A DNA stretch of 64,000 nt, from NCBI RefSeq assembly GCF_029277985.1, contig NZ_CP119546.1, forward strand, positions 310,001 through 374,000, in the 5' to 3' direction. A program made the position numbers and the translations under genes. Under the pieces are notes generated by a model. It was not told where the DNA came from and searched no databases. It was given only the letters and a program-made list of their open reading frames with translations. Source of the stretch: Providencia stuartii. GTDB lineage: Bacteria > Pseudomonadota > Gammaproteobacteria > Enterobacterales > Enterobacteriaceae. The number at the start of each line of letters is the position of its first letter. The stretch's first letter is position 1. Of the stretch, positions 49,182 to 59,518 are shown in pieces.

Positions 49182-51119
49182 TTACGCGTTGGATTCGAAT
49201 TCAGTGGTCATGGCTTCGAGCTGCTCTTGCAGTTCCATCCATGCCATTTCCACCTCTTCTAACGCATTTTTTTGCTCGGTTTGGCTTTTCAAACATTCTG
49301 ATAGCTCATTCTTGCGAGCCTGCTCATAGATGGAGGCATCAGAAAGCATCGCTTCCAGTTCGGCTAAGGCGCTAGCGTGCTTCTCCATTTTCTTTTCCAA
49401 CTCCACCAACTTTTTACGAATAGGTTGAGTCTGCTGGCGAAACTCGGCTTCGCGGCGTTTTTGATCTTTTCTATCTTGCGCAGTGACTGTAGTTGTGTTC
49501 GCTGGGCGTTCTTTTTCTTGTTGATCGCGAGCCTGCTGTAACTCCATTTTATTTTGTTCGGCTAGCCATTGTTGGTAATCCTCTAAATCACCATCAAAAG
49601 GTTCAACCAAACCATCATGCACTAAATATAAGTCATCGGTTGTGGAACGTAATAAGTGCCTATCATGAGATACCACAACCAAGGCCCCTTCGAAATCAAT
49701 CAATGCTTCTGTCAGCGCTTGACGCATATCTAAATCTAGGTGGTTCGTGGGCTCATCAAGCAGTAACAAATTAGGTCGTTGCCAAACAATTAAGGCGAGT
49801 ACCAAACGGGCTTTTTCGCCGCCAGAAAAACGGCCACTTGGGTCAGTCACTTGATCCCCTTTAAAACCAAACCCACCTAAATAATCACGTAATTGCTGCT
49901 CGGTTTCTTGTGGTGCCAGTCTTGCGAGATGTTGCAAAGGGGATTCGTCAGCATGCAAATACTCTAACTGATGCTGCGCGAAATAGCCTAATTTTATACC
50001 TTTAGCTAACGAAACAGTGCCTTGTAATGGCTGTAAGTCTCCAGCAAGTAGTTTAATCAGTGTCGATTTACCCGCACCGTTGCGGCCTAACAAACCAATA
50101 CGCGAACCGGGAACCAGATTCAATTTAATCGATTTTAAGATGATGGTATCACCATAACCGGCACTGACTTTTTCCATTTTCAGTAATGGATTTGGCAAGC
50201 TTTCAGGCTTACGGAAGGAAAAATGAAAGGGATTGTCGACATGGGCCGGTGCCACCATTTCCATCCGCTCTAACATTTTAATACGGCTTTGAGCTTGTTT
50301 CGCTTTGGTTGCCTGTGCCCTAAAGCGATCGATATAGCTTTGTAGGTGGGCTGCTTTAGCTTGCTGACTCTCATATAAAGATTGTTGCTGAGCCAGTTTG
50401 GTGGCGCGTTGCCGTTCAAAGGAAGAATAGTTGCCGGTATATTCGAACATACTTTCTTGCTCAATATGCAATACTTTATCAATGATCGGATCGAGGAAAT
50501 CTCGGTCATGAGAAATTAATATTAATGTGCCAGGATAGCTTTTCAGCCATTTCTCTAACCAGATGACGGCATCTAAATCAAGGTGGTTCGTTGGTTCATC
50601 CAGTAATAATAAATCAGAACGGCATAGCAATGCTTGCGCAAGGTTAAGGCGCATGCGCCAGCCACCTGAAAATGATTTTACTGGTTCTTGTAATTGGTGT
50701 TGATTGAAACCAAGGCCATGTAACAGACTTGCAGCGCGTGAACGGATACTCCAAGCATTAATTGCATCAAGTTGACCATGTAAGGCGGCTATTTTATGGC
50801 CATCATTCTTTTCATTGGCCAATTGCAGTTGTTGTTCGAGAGTACGAAATTCGCGATCACCATCTATCACATACTCAAGTGCAGGCTGATCGAGGGCGGG
50901 GGTTTCTTGGTTAACCCAAGCGAGCGCCCATGTATTTGGGAAGGTAGCCGAACCTGCTTCTGCTTGTAATTCGCCTTTTAGCAATGCAAGCAGGGTTGAT
51001 TTTCCACAGCCGTTTTTACCCACTAACCCAACTTTTTGACCTGGGTTGATTGTCGCGGTGGCATTGTCCAGCAAAACGCGAACGCCACGGCGAATTTGTA
51101 ATGAAGAGAAAACAATCAT
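49182..51119 (-). CDS. yheS: ABC-F family ATPase YheS
   Basis: A 645-residue cytoplasmic ABC-F protein with two ATPase domains: Walker A GKNGCGKST (about residues 34-42) and GRNGAGKST (about 345-353), signatures FSGGWRMR and FSGGEKAR, and Walker B LLLLDEPTNHLD twice. A charged linker and a C-terminal coiled coil (from about 540) follow. ABC-F proteins act on the ribosome in translation. The frame extends 16 codons upstream, but MIVFSSLQIRRGVRVLL is the family N-terminus. Confidence 0.94.
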   Translation of the reverse strand: MIVFSSLQIRRGVRVLLDNATATINPGQKVGLVGKNGCGKSTLLALLKGELQAEAGSATFPNTWALAWVNQETPALDQPALEYVIDGDREFRTLEQQLQLANEKNDGHKIAALHGQLDAINAWSIRSRAASLLHGLGFNQHQLQEPVKSFSGGWRMRLNLAQALLCRSDLLLLDEPTNHLDLDAVIWLEKWLKSYPGTLILISHDRDFLDPIIDKVLHIEQESMFEYTGNYSSFERQRATKLAQQQSLYESQQAKAAHLQSYIDRFRAQATKAKQAQSRIKMLERMEMVAPAHVDNPFHFSFRKPESLPNPLLKMEKVSAGYGDTIILKSIKLNLVPGSRIGLLGRNGAGKSTLIKLLAGDLQPLQGTVSLAKGIKLGYFAQHQLEYLHADESPLQHLARLAPQETEQQLRDYLGGFGFKGDQVTDPSGRFSGGEKARLVLALIVWQRPNLLLLDEPTNHLDLDMRQALTEALIDFEGALVVVSHDRHLLRSTTDDLYLVHDGLVEPFDGDLEDYQQWLAEQNKMELQQARDQQEKERPANTTTVTAQDRKDQKRREAEFRQQTQPIRKKLVELEKKMEKHASALAELEAMLSDASIYEQARKNELSECLKSQTEQKNALEEVEMAWMELQEQLEAMTTEFESNA

Positions 51120-51148
51120 AGATGCCGTCAGTTGAAAATATGTTAAAT

Positions 51149-51288
51149 TATACGCGTCATACTTCAAGTTGCAGCGCGTGTTGTCAAGGCATGCTAGCTA
51201 GTTTATCCACACTAGTTACCTAGCTCTCTAGGTGCCTAGCGATTCATTCACTTGCTGCCTCGCTGCAATTCGAATTATTAAGAGTATA
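51149..51288. repeat. Dispersed palindromic repeat, copy 2
   Basis: The element starts TATACGCGTCATACTTCAAG, continues TTGCAGC, and ends GCTGCAATTCGAATTATTAAG then AGTATA. It is an imperfect palindrome whose reverse complement matches the element at 56273-56399 over most of its length. It lies directly upstream of yheS, in the yheS-kefG gap, and no repeat-borne reading frame is seen. Confidence 0.8.
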
Positions 51289-51419
51289 TACAGTGAATAC
51301 CCTAGAATTTTCAGCTGGTATACGACCATACGAAAATGTGTAGGTGTAAAATAAAAGCGATATCCAAGCTGCATGGTAACGGAAAATTATCCGTCTGACA
51401 CGCCTTTGAGGAGGGAAAG

Positions 51420-51974
51420 ATGTCAAATAAGCTGAAAGTATTAGTGCTCTACGCACATCCTGACCCTGAAGAATCCGTCGCCAATAAAGCTTTGCTCGAA
51501 GCCGTCAAAGATTTAGACCATGTGACTGTACATGATCTGTATGCGACTTATCCGGACTATTTTATTGATGTGACCGCAGAGCAAAAACTGCTATGCCAAT
51601 ATGACGTCATTGTCTTTCAGCATCCCCTCTATACCTATAGTTGCCCAGCGTTATTAAAAGAGTGGTTTGATAGAGTATTAACGCGACGTTTTGCGACAGA
51701 TATGGGGTATCAAAAATTAAAAGGGAAATATTGGCGCTCAGTCATTACCACGGGAGAGCCTCAGGAAGCCTATCAATATGGAGGCTATAATCGTTATCCC
51801 TTAAACGACATTTTACGTCCTTTCGAACTGACAGCGGCAATGTGTGACATGCAATGGTTAGAACCCAACATTATTTATGCTGCGCGTAGGCAAGATAAAC
51901 ACCATTTACAGCAGATCATCTCAGGGTACCGTGAGTGGTTACAACAACCATTACAAACAGGGGGCCTCTCTTAA
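51420..51974 (+). CDS. kefG: Glutathione-regulated potassium-efflux ancillary protein KefG
   Basis: A 184-residue flavodoxin-fold quinone reductase-like protein needed for full KefB activity. Typical features are [20 protein letters not shown] at the start, [22 protein letters not shown] at about 67-88 and [27 protein letters not shown] ribosome site precedes the ATG. The stop overlaps the kefB ATG by one base (TAATG), so the two are coupled. Confidence 0.95.
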   Translation: MSNKLKVLVLYAHPDPEESVANKALLEAVKDLDHVTVHDLYATYPDYFIDVTAEQKLLCQYDVIVFQHPLYTYSCPALLKEWFDRVLTRRFATDMGYQKLKGKYWRSVITTGEPQEAYQYGGYNRYPLNDILRPFELTAAMCDMQWLEPNIIYAARRQDKHHLQQIISGYREWLQQPLQTGGLS

Positions 51975-53779
51975 TGGGACAACTCGATATCTTTGAAGCT
52001 GTCATCGTGTTCCTGTGTGCTGGGGTCGTCATGGTGCCCATCGCCCAAAAAATTCGTTTAGGTGCGGTGCTGGGGTATCTATTAGCGGGTATCATGATTG
52101 GACCGTTTGTCTTTGGTTTCATTCATAACGTTGACGATATTCTCCATTTTTCGGAAATGGGCGTTGTATTTTTGATGTTTTTAATTGGCTTAGAACTGAA
52201 GCCATCGAAACTCTGGGAGTTACGTCGTTCCATTTTTGGCGTTGGGACAGCACAAGTTGTCGTCACGGCCGCAATCATGGCGGGATTACTTTTTTTAGCA
52301 AAATTCTCTTGGCAAGCTGCGGTTGTTGGCGGGCTAGGTATGGCAATGTCATCAACCGCAATGGCTTTGCAGCTCATGAATGAAAAGGGCATGTCCAATA
52401 AAGAGAGCGGGCAGTTAGGGTTCTCGGTATTGTTATTCCAAGATATGGCCGTGATCCCAATAATGGCATTAATCCCATTATTGGCTGGTGATACCGCGAG
52501 CAGTGATTGGTATCGTATTGGCTTGAAGGTTGCTGCATTTGCAGGCCTTTGGGTGGTGGGACGTTACTTATTACGCCCGATGTTCCGTCTGGCGGCAAAA
52601 TCAGGTGTCCATGAGATTTTTACCGCGGCAGCACTGTTGGTTGTGCTTGGTTCTGCGCTTATTATGGAAAGCCTCGGCTTCTCCATGGCACTCGGAACTT
52701 TTATGGCAGGAGTGATGCTCGCTGAAACAGAATTTCGCCATGAGTTAGAAATTAATATTGAGCCATTTAAAGGTTTATTGCTGGGACTCTTTTTTATCTC
52801 AGTGGGCATGTCGCTAAATTTACAAATACTCTGGTCATATCTTCCACAAGTTTTATTCGGTGTTCTGGTCTTAGTCTCGGTGAAGGCTCTAGTGCTGTAC
52901 ACCCTCAGTTGGATAGCGCGATTACGCAATGGCGCTAGAGCGCAATTTTCTGGCGTATTAAGCCAAGGTGGTGAGTTTGCGTTTGTTATTTTTGCGACGG
53001 CATCGGGTGCCAGTGTGATTGATGAAAGGCAGATGGATTTACTGCTAGTGGTCGTCACGTTATCGATGATGACGACACCACTTGTGATGCAATTGATCGA
53101 TGCCTATTTGAATTATCGTTATAATCGCCAGCCTGTTTCCCATGAAAAACCATTCGTTGAAGACAATGATCCCCATGTGATTTTAGTTGGCTTTGGGCGC
53201 ATGGGCCAAGTTGTTGGTCGCTTACTAATGGCTAATAAAGTGAAAATTACGGTTCTTGAGCAGGATGTCACGGCAATTAGCACCATGCGTCGTTATGGTT
53301 ATACCGTTTATTATGGTGATGCGCGTGAGCTACAACTATTGCGTTCAGCGGGAGCCGAGAAAGCGAAAGCGATTGTCATTACGAGTGACGTTCCTGAAGA
53401 GGTGATGGAAATCGTGCAATTATGTCAAGAAAACTTTCCAAACCTACATATTATTGCTCGAGCAAAAGGGCGCGTTGAGGCGCATGAATTATTGCAGCGT
53501 GGCGTCACCGATTTTAGTCGTGAAACCTTTTCCAGCGCATTAGAGTTGGGGAGTAAAGCACTCATTAGTACAGGCATGCACCCGCATAAAGCCTATCGCG
53601 CCAAACAGCATTTTCGACGATTGGATATGCGAGTATTACGGGAGATAATCCCAGAAAATGAAGGTGATAGCGGCCAAATTTCCCGTGTTAAAGAAGCGCG
53701 CCGAGAGTTAAATGAGTTGTTCGAAAAAGAGATGCTAAGAGAACATCGCCAGCCACATAGCTGGAATCATGATAAATAA
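51974..53779 (+). CDS. kefB: Glutathione-regulated potassium/proton antiporter KefB
   Basis: A 601-residue K+/H+ antiporter of the CPA2 family, exactly the E. coli length. About 12 membrane helices cover residues 1-380 ([26 protein letters not shown]), followed by a cytoplasmic RCK domain with the nucleotide motif [15 protein letters not shown] (about 405-419). Glutathione keeps it closed and glutathione adducts of electrophiles open it. The start coincides with the kefG stop, so I rejected an upstream in-frame start at 51935. Confidence 0.96.
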   Translation: MGQLDIFEAVIVFLCAGVVMVPIAQKIRLGAVLGYLLAGIMIGPFVFGFIHNVDDILHFSEMGVVFLMFLIGLELKPSKLWELRRSIFGVGTAQVVVTAAIMAGLLFLAKFSWQAAVVGGLGMAMSSTAMALQLMNEKGMSNKESGQLGFSVLLFQDMAVIPIMALIPLLAGDTASSDWYRIGLKVAAFAGLWVVGRYLLRPMFRLAAKSGVHEIFTAAALLVVLGSALIMESLGFSMALGTFMAGVMLAETEFRHELEINIEPFKGLLLGLFFISVGMSLNLQILWSYLPQVLFGVLVLVSVKALVLYTLSWIARLRNGARAQFSGVLSQGGEFAFVIFATASGASVIDERQMDLLLVVVTLSMMTTPLVMQLIDAYLNYRYNRQPVSHEKPFVEDNDPHVILVGFGRMGQVVGRLLMANKVKITVLEQDVTAISTMRRYGYTVYYGDARELQLLRSAGAEKAKAIVITSDVPEEVMEIVQLCQENFPNLHIIARAKGRVEAHELLQRGVTDFSRETFSSALELGSKALISTGMHPHKAYRAKQHFRRLDMRVLREIIPENEGDSGQISRVKEARRELNELFEKEMLREHRQPHSWNHDK

Positions 53780-53790
53780 AGGATAGATTA

Positions 53791-53994
53791 ATGTCGTCAA
53801 CACGTAAGCGGTTTATTGCAGGGGCAATCTGCCCTAAATGTCAATCACAAGACACCCTCATGATGTGGCGTGAAGATCAAATTGATGTTGTTGAGTGCGT
53901 TAATTGTGGGGATCAGCAGCGCCAAGTTGATGATAGTGCGACTCCTCATGTGAGAAAACAAGAGCAAGTGATCGGAATTTTTACGCCTGAATAA
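53791..53994 (+). CDS. yheV: YheV, putative zinc-ribbon protein
   Basis: A 67-residue protein with two CxxC pairs (CPKC at about residues 14-17 and CVNC at about 36-39) forming a probable zinc ribbon. It matches E. coli YheV and follows kefB by 11 bases, the same order as in E. coli. Function is unknown. Confidence 0.93.
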   Translation: MSSTRKRFIAGAICPKCQSQDTLMMWREDQIDVVECVNCGDQQRQVDDSATPHVRKQEQVIGIFTPE

Positions 53995-54081
53995 GAGAAT
54001 TTTGTCAATTCTCAATACAGCTGTTTTGTTTTCCGGTACAATTAGCAAAATTTTTCCCCTCTATGGGTTGTAGGAGATGTC

Positions 54082-54690
54082 ATGAAAGTAGCAAACGATT
54101 TGGTAGTCAGCTTGGCTTATCAAGTAAGAACAGAAGACGGTGTTTTAGTTGATGAGTCCCCGGCAAATGCGCCACTCGACTATCTACATGGCCGTGGTTC
54201 TTTAATTTCTGGTCTGGAAAAAGCGTTGGAAGGTCGTGCTGTAGGTGATCACTTTGATGTTGAAGTCGCCTCTGATGACGCATACGGTCAATACGACGAA
54301 AACTTAGTTCAACGTGTTCCAAAAGATGTGTTCATGGGCGTTGAAGAACTGCAAGTTGGTATGCGCTTCTTGGCAGATACAGATATGGGACCGGTGCCAG
54401 TTGAAATTACCGGTATTGAAGGTGATGAAGTCATCGTCGATGGTAACCACATGTTAGCGGGTCAAAACTTGAAATTTAATGTTGAGATCATCGCGATTCG
54501 TGAAGCCACCGAAGAAGAATTGGCTCATGGTCATGTTCACGGTGCAAATGGCCACGATCACGACCATGAAGGTGGTTGCTGTGGCGGCGGTCATGGTCAC
54601 GACCATAGCCATGGTGATGCTGGCGGTTGTTGTGGTGGCGGTGAAGGTCACGGCCATGGCCACAAACACGGCGGTTGTGGTTGCCACTAA
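54082..54690 (+). CDS. slyD: FKBP-type peptidyl-prolyl isomerase SlyD
   Basis: A 202-residue cytoplasmic prolyl isomerase, chaperone and metallochaperone. An FKBP domain with inserted IF domain occupies residues 1-150 (YLHGRGSLISGLEKALEGR; DAYGQYDENLVQRVPKDVF). The C-terminal 50 residues are rich in His, Gly and Cys (repeated GHDHDH and GGCCGGG blocks ending GGCGCH), binding nickel for hydrogenase maturation. The block is tandemly repeated, as usual in this protein. A terminator follows. Confidence 0.96.
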   Translation: MKVANDLVVSLAYQVRTEDGVLVDESPANAPLDYLHGRGSLISGLEKALEGRAVGDHFDVEVASDDAYGQYDENLVQRVPKDVFMGVEELQVGMRFLADTDMGPVPVEITGIEGDEVIVDGNHMLAGQNLKFNVEIIAIREATEEELAHGHVHGANGHDHDHEGGCCGGGHGHDHSHGDAGGCCGGGEGHGHGHKHGGCGCH

Positions 54691-54703
54691 GTGGTTAAAT
54701 AAC

Positions 54704-54736
54704 AAAAAAAGGAAAGCGCTGGCTTTCCTTTTTTGC
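54704..54736 (+). terminator. Terminator of slyD
   Basis: AAAAGGAAAGC (54707-54717) and GCTTTCCTTTT (54722-54732) pair around GCTG, followed by further T. It also stands before the converging slyX and could act for both. Confidence 0.85.
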
Positions 54737-54755
54737 GTCTGAAGTTGATAACGAA

Positions 54756-54977
54756 TTAGTAATGTGGAGGAGGTGTCTCTTCTTCTGGCCTTGCGAGGTG
54801 AGAGGATTGAGATGATTTTAATCGCTCTGCCACAATACGTATGTGCTCTTGTAACTTGGACAACTGCATTTGTTGGTCGGTAATCACTTGGTTAAGTTGT
54901 TCTATCGTAATTTCTTGAAAAGCCACTTTGCTTTCTAAAAGCTCAAGGCGTTGTTCAAAAGCGTCAAATGAATCCAT
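54756..54977 (-). CDS. slyX: SlyX family protein
   Basis: A 73-residue coiled-coil protein ([20 protein letters not shown]...) ending in the family's [11 protein letters not shown]. Function is unknown. It converges on slyD and diverges from fkpA, as in E. coli. Confidence 0.94.
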   Translation of the reverse strand: MDSFDAFEQRLELLESKVAFQEITIEQLNQVITDQQMQLSKLQEHIRIVAERLKSSQSSHLARPEEETPPPHY

Positions 54978-55186
54978 TTTGGAGCCCCTTATGGCTTTTT
55001 ATCATAAAAAAGCCATCATAATAACTGAACATTACAAATCAATAGATAAGTTTTAGTTAAAGAGATAGGCGATGAAACCTCTTTTTGTTAATGTTGTCTA
55101 AGTAGTCATTCTGTTGCTTACTATTCTACACTGAATTTTAATAAGTGAGTAACAACGCATACTTATAATAGATATCGGAGATTAGG

Positions 55187-55939
55187 ATGAAATCACTGTT
55201 TAAGGCAAGTCTTCTGGCAACGACATTAGCATTGGCTTTTGGAGCCCCTCAAGTTATGGCGGCTGAGACCACTGCTAAAGCGCCAACAAGTAGCGCATTT
55301 AAATCAGCCGAAGAGCGTAATGCCTATGCATTAGGCGCGTCTTTGGGCCGCTATATGCAAAACTCATTGGAAGAGCAAAAAGCGATTGGTATCAATCTAG
55401 ACAAAGCTCAGTTGCTTGCTGGTGTTCAAGATGCCTTCAACAACAAAAGTAAAATGACGGATGCAGAAGTTGAAGAGACGCTACGCCAGTTTGAAGGCCA
55501 AGTTAAACAAGCGGCTGAGAAAAAAATGAAAGATGAGTCAGCTGCGAATGAAAAAGCAGGTGCTGAGTATCGTGAAAAATACGCGAAAGAAAAAGGCGTA
55601 GTGAAAACTAAGTCAGGCCTACTGTACAAAATTGAAAAAGAAGGTACAGGTGCTAAACCTAAAGCAGATGATACCGTTGTCGTTCACTATAAAGGTATGC
55701 TGACGGATGGTACTGAATTTGATAGCTCATATTCACGTAATGAGCCTCTGACCATCCCACTGAATTCAGTGATTAAAGGTTGGACAGAAGGTCTGGTTAA
55801 TGTGAAGAAAGGCGGCAAAATCCAGCTCGTGATCCCAGCGGAACTGGCATACGGTGAAAATGGTGTTCCAGGAATTCCTGCTAACTCCACACTGGTATTT
55901 GATGTTGAACTATTAGACATCAAGCCAGAAGCAAAATAA
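55187..55939 (+). CDS. fkpA: Periplasmic FKBP-type isomerase FkpA
   Basis: A 250-residue precursor. The signal peptide (MKSLFKASLLATTLALAFGA, cut after AMA or nearby) leads to an N-terminal dimerisation helix region (about 25-140) and a C-terminal FKBP domain (VVHYKGMLTDGTEFDSSYSR; VIPAELAYGENGVPGIPANS). It assists folding in the periplasm and is usually sigma-E regulated. A terminator follows. Confidence 0.96.
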   Translation: MKSLFKASLLATTLALAFGAPQVMAAETTAKAPTSSAFKSAEERNAYALGASLGRYMQNSLEEQKAIGINLDKAQLLAGVQDAFNNKSKMTDAEVEETLRQFEGQVKQAAEKKMKDESAANEKAGAEYREKYAKEKGVVKTKSGLLYKIEKEGTGAKPKADDTVVVHYKGMLTDGTEFDSSYSRNEPLTIPLNSVIKGWTEGLVNVKKGGKIQLVIPAELAYGENGVPGIPANSTLVFDVELLDIKPEAK

Positions 55940-55957
55940 TAATTGTTAAGTTGTCAT

Positions 55958-55985
55958 AAAAAACCCAGCGATGTCTGGGTTTTTT
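55958..55985 (+). terminator. Terminator of fkpA
   Basis: AAAAAACCCAG (55958-55968) and CTGGGTTTTTT (55975-55985) pair over 11 bases around CGATGT, 18 bases after the fkpA stop. Confidence 0.88.
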
Positions 55986-56472
55986 ACGTTAAGGCGTGAT
56001 CAACTTATTTTCTTCAAAAAAAGAGTTAAGCAAAATATAATAATTAATTTATTGATAACTCTTATATATTTAAGAAAAGGGACCCATAAGCTTATTTGGC
56101 ATTAGTTGATGGATTATGTGTTAAAAATAATGCTTATTTTGCTGAAAACTTGTGATAAGACAAACTCTCTTGCATGCAATTGCTTGACGGCGGCGCCTCG
56201 TAGTTTTAACTTCACTGTATTCGACCTAATTATTTATCGCCACATTTGCTGACCAAACATATGCAATGAAGCTATACACTAAATAATTCGAGGTGCAGCA
56301 GGGCGGCAAGTGAATGACTCGCTAGGCATATAGGAAACTATACAACTAGTGCGATTGAACGTCGCCAGCAATGTCGCAACTTGAAATATGACGAGTATAA
56401 AAGCCTCCAACAATTAACGCTTCATGAGTCAGTAAGGCGATTTTTCGTACACTTGAAGGATGGTGTTTAAAA
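55986..56472. other. fkpA-yheO intergenic region
   Basis: About 490 bases without a gene. The second half holds the dispersed palindromic repeat copy 1 (56273-56399); the first half is AT-rich with no element I recognise. The yheO promoter must lie between the repeat and 56473, or upstream of the repeat. Confidence 0.5.
56273..56399. repeat. Dispersed palindromic repeat, copy 1
   Basis: The element runs from TATACACTAAATAATTCGAG to ACTTGAAATATGACGAGTAT(A). Its two ends are roughly complementary, so the RNA would fold to a long hairpin. It resembles palindromic intergenic repeats of Yersinia, Serratia and Photorhabdus that start TAAATAATTCGAGTTGCAG; that comparison is from memory. Confidence 0.8.
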
Positions 56473-57177
56473 ATGTCTAACTCAGTACTTTCAAATGATC
56501 ATAATGATATTAATTTATTAAATAATGAGCCTTTTACTCAGACTGATCATGAAATTCTAAAATCGTACGAAGCTGCCGTAGATGGCTTAGCTATGTTGAT
56601 AGGTGCACATTGTGAAATCGTTCTTCACTCTCTGGAAGATTTAAAATGTTCAGCCGTCAGAATAGCCAACGGGCAACATACTGGACGTCAAATTGGTTCA
56701 CCCATTACGGATCTTGCATTGCGTATGCTTCACGATATGGCGGATGAAGAATCAAATGTTTCAAAAGCCTATTTTACGAAAGCGAAAAGTGGTGACCTGA
56801 TGAAATCGGTTACGATTGCCATTCGTAACCGCAATCAACGCGTGATAGGCCTTTTGTGCATTAATATGAATTTAGATGTGCCATTTTCAGAGATTATTAA
56901 AAGCTTTGTGCCTGAAGAAAAACAAGATGTGACTTCAGATGTTAACTTTGCCTCTTCCGTCGACGATTTGGTGGCTCAGACATTAGAATTTACGATTGAA
57001 GAGGTGGGGGCCGATCGTAATGTGTCGAACAATGCGAAAAATAAACAAGTTGTACTTAATCTGTATGAAAAAGGTATTTTTGATATTAAAGATGCCATTA
57101 ACCAGGTGGCTGACCGCTTAAATATCTCTAAACATACCGTGTATCTCTATATTCGCCAGTTTAAGAGTGGGGAATGA
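56473..57177 (+). CDS. yheO: YheO, PAS-like/HTH transcriptional regulator
   Basis: A 234-residue protein with a YheO-like PAS domain (about 25-135; [35 protein letters not shown]) and a C-terminal helix-turn-helix (about 190-230; [30 protein letters not shown]). It matches E. coli YheO. Its stop overlaps the tusD start (ATGA), so it is expressed with the tus genes. Targets are unknown. Confidence 0.93.
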   Translation: MSNSVLSNDHNDINLLNNEPFTQTDHEILKSYEAAVDGLAMLIGAHCEIVLHSLEDLKCSAVRIANGQHTGRQIGSPITDLALRMLHDMADEESNVSKAYFTKAKSGDLMKSVTIAIRNRNQRVIGLLCINMNLDVPFSEIIKSFVPEEKQDVTSDVNFASSVDDLVAQTLEFTIEEVGADRNVSNNAKNKQVVLNLYEKGIFDIKDAINQVADRLNISKHTVYLYIRQFKSGE

Positions 57178-57575
57178 GTAAACAATCTCTCACATACTGC
57201 TTGCTAGTTACTGGACCCGCTTATGGTACACAGCAAGCAGCCAGTGCTTACCAATTTGCGAATGCACTTCTTGAGGAAGGGCATTGCTTAAAAACGCTCT
57301 TTTTTTACAGTGAAGGTGTGACGAATGCGAATGCGCTAACGTCACCTGCCAATGATGAATTCAATTTAGTGAAAGCATGGCAGCAATTAGCGATAAAATC
57401 GGGTTGTGAAATGCATGTTTGTGTTTCTGCCGCGTTGCGCCGCGGGGTAGTGGATAAAGAACAGGCAGAGCTCTTATCACTTGCCGTTAGCAATTTAGGA
57501 GAGGGTTTTATGATGAGTGGGCTCGGAAGTTTAGCTGAGGCGATGATAACAGCGGATAGAACCATTCGTTTTTAA
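57174..57575 (+). CDS. tusD: Sulfurtransferase complex subunit TusD
   Basis: A 133-residue DsrE-fold protein of the TusBCD sulphur relay, which passes persulphide sulphur from TusA to TusE and MnmA for 2-thiouridine at tRNA position 34. The reactive Cys is in [15 protein letters not shown] (about residue 83). The start overlaps yheO by four bases. It is separated from tusC by 111 bases, more than usual. Confidence 0.94.
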   Translation: MSKQSLTYCLLVTGPAYGTQQAASAYQFANALLEEGHCLKTLFFYSEGVTNANALTSPANDEFNLVKAWQQLAIKSGCEMHVCVSAALRRGVVDKEQAELLSLAVSNLGEGFMMSGLGSLAEAMITADRTIRF

Positions 57576-57603
57576 AACCAATTTATTATGCGATTCACCC
57601 CCC

Positions 57604-57652
57604 TTCATCATGGCGACCTGAGTAAACTCAAACTCAGCCGGTTGTGGGGGGC
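57604..57652. other. Hairpin in the tusD-tusC gap
   Basis: CCCCCC (about 57598-57604) can pair with GGGGGG (about 57646-57652), enclosing a smaller CTGAG/CTCAG stem. The gap between these normally adjacent genes is 111 bases. It could cause partial termination or processing. Confidence 0.35.
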
Positions 57653-57686
57653 GGTTTAGCAACGCTTTGCATCATTTAGTGGATAT

Positions 57687-58046
57687 ATGAAAAAGTTTGC
57701 CTTTGTTTTTACCTCCATGCCTCACGGAAATGCAAGTGGTCGAGAAGGGCTAGATGCGCTACTTGCCACATCGGCACTCACTGAAGATATTGATGTTTTT
57801 TTCCTTTCAGATGGTGTCTGCCAGTTACTTGCTAATCAAAATCCAAAAGAAATTTTAGCGAGAGACTATATTTCCACGTTTAAAATTTTGCCACTTTACG
57901 ATATCAATAATATTTTCGTGTGTGCGGATTCACTAAAAGAAAGAGGGATTTGCGAAAATAGTGAGTGGATCGTTGAGGTAAATGTCATCAATTCGACACA
58001 AATTCGCGATAAATTATCCGAATATGATGTTGTGCTTAAATTTTGA
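57687..58046 (+). CDS. tusC: Sulfurtransferase complex subunit TusC
   Basis: A 119-residue DsrF-fold subunit of TusBCD ([23 protein letters not shown]...; ending YDVVLKF). It matches E. coli TusC closely in length and sequence. The ribosome site is weak (GTGGA). tusB follows after 20 bases. Confidence 0.94.
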   Translation: MKKFAFVFTSMPHGNASGREGLDALLATSALTEDIDVFFLSDGVCQLLANQNPKEILARDYISTFKILPLYDINNIFVCADSLKERGICENSEWIVEVNVINSTQIRDKLSEYDVVLKF

Positions 58047-58066
58047 TCTGTTGTAGGATCTTTTCT

Positions 58067-59435
<1,369 letters not shown>

Positions 59436-59461
59436 TTTCACCGCATTAGTGATGCTTCTTA

Positions 59462-59484
59462 GGGTAGCCTTCCGCTACCCTTTA
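59462..59484 (+). terminator. Hairpin between rpsG and fusA, possible attenuator
   Basis: GGGTAGC (59462-59468) and GCTACCC (59474-59480) pair around CTTCC and are followed by TTTATAT, the layout of a weak intrinsic terminator inside the operon, 27 bases after the rpsG stop. Confidence 0.5.
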
Positions 59485-59518
59485 TATGATGAATTGAACG
59501 CCCACGAGAGAGGAAAAA

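Noticed and set aside
49114..49375. Two plus-strand frames at the yheS 3' end
   Set aside because: They are antisense to yheS and to the adiA-yheS hairpin, with no family match.
54454..54742. Overlapping frames in the slyD 3' end
   Set aside because: They are by-products of the repetitive His/Gly/Cys codons of SlyD and encode low-complexity sequence.
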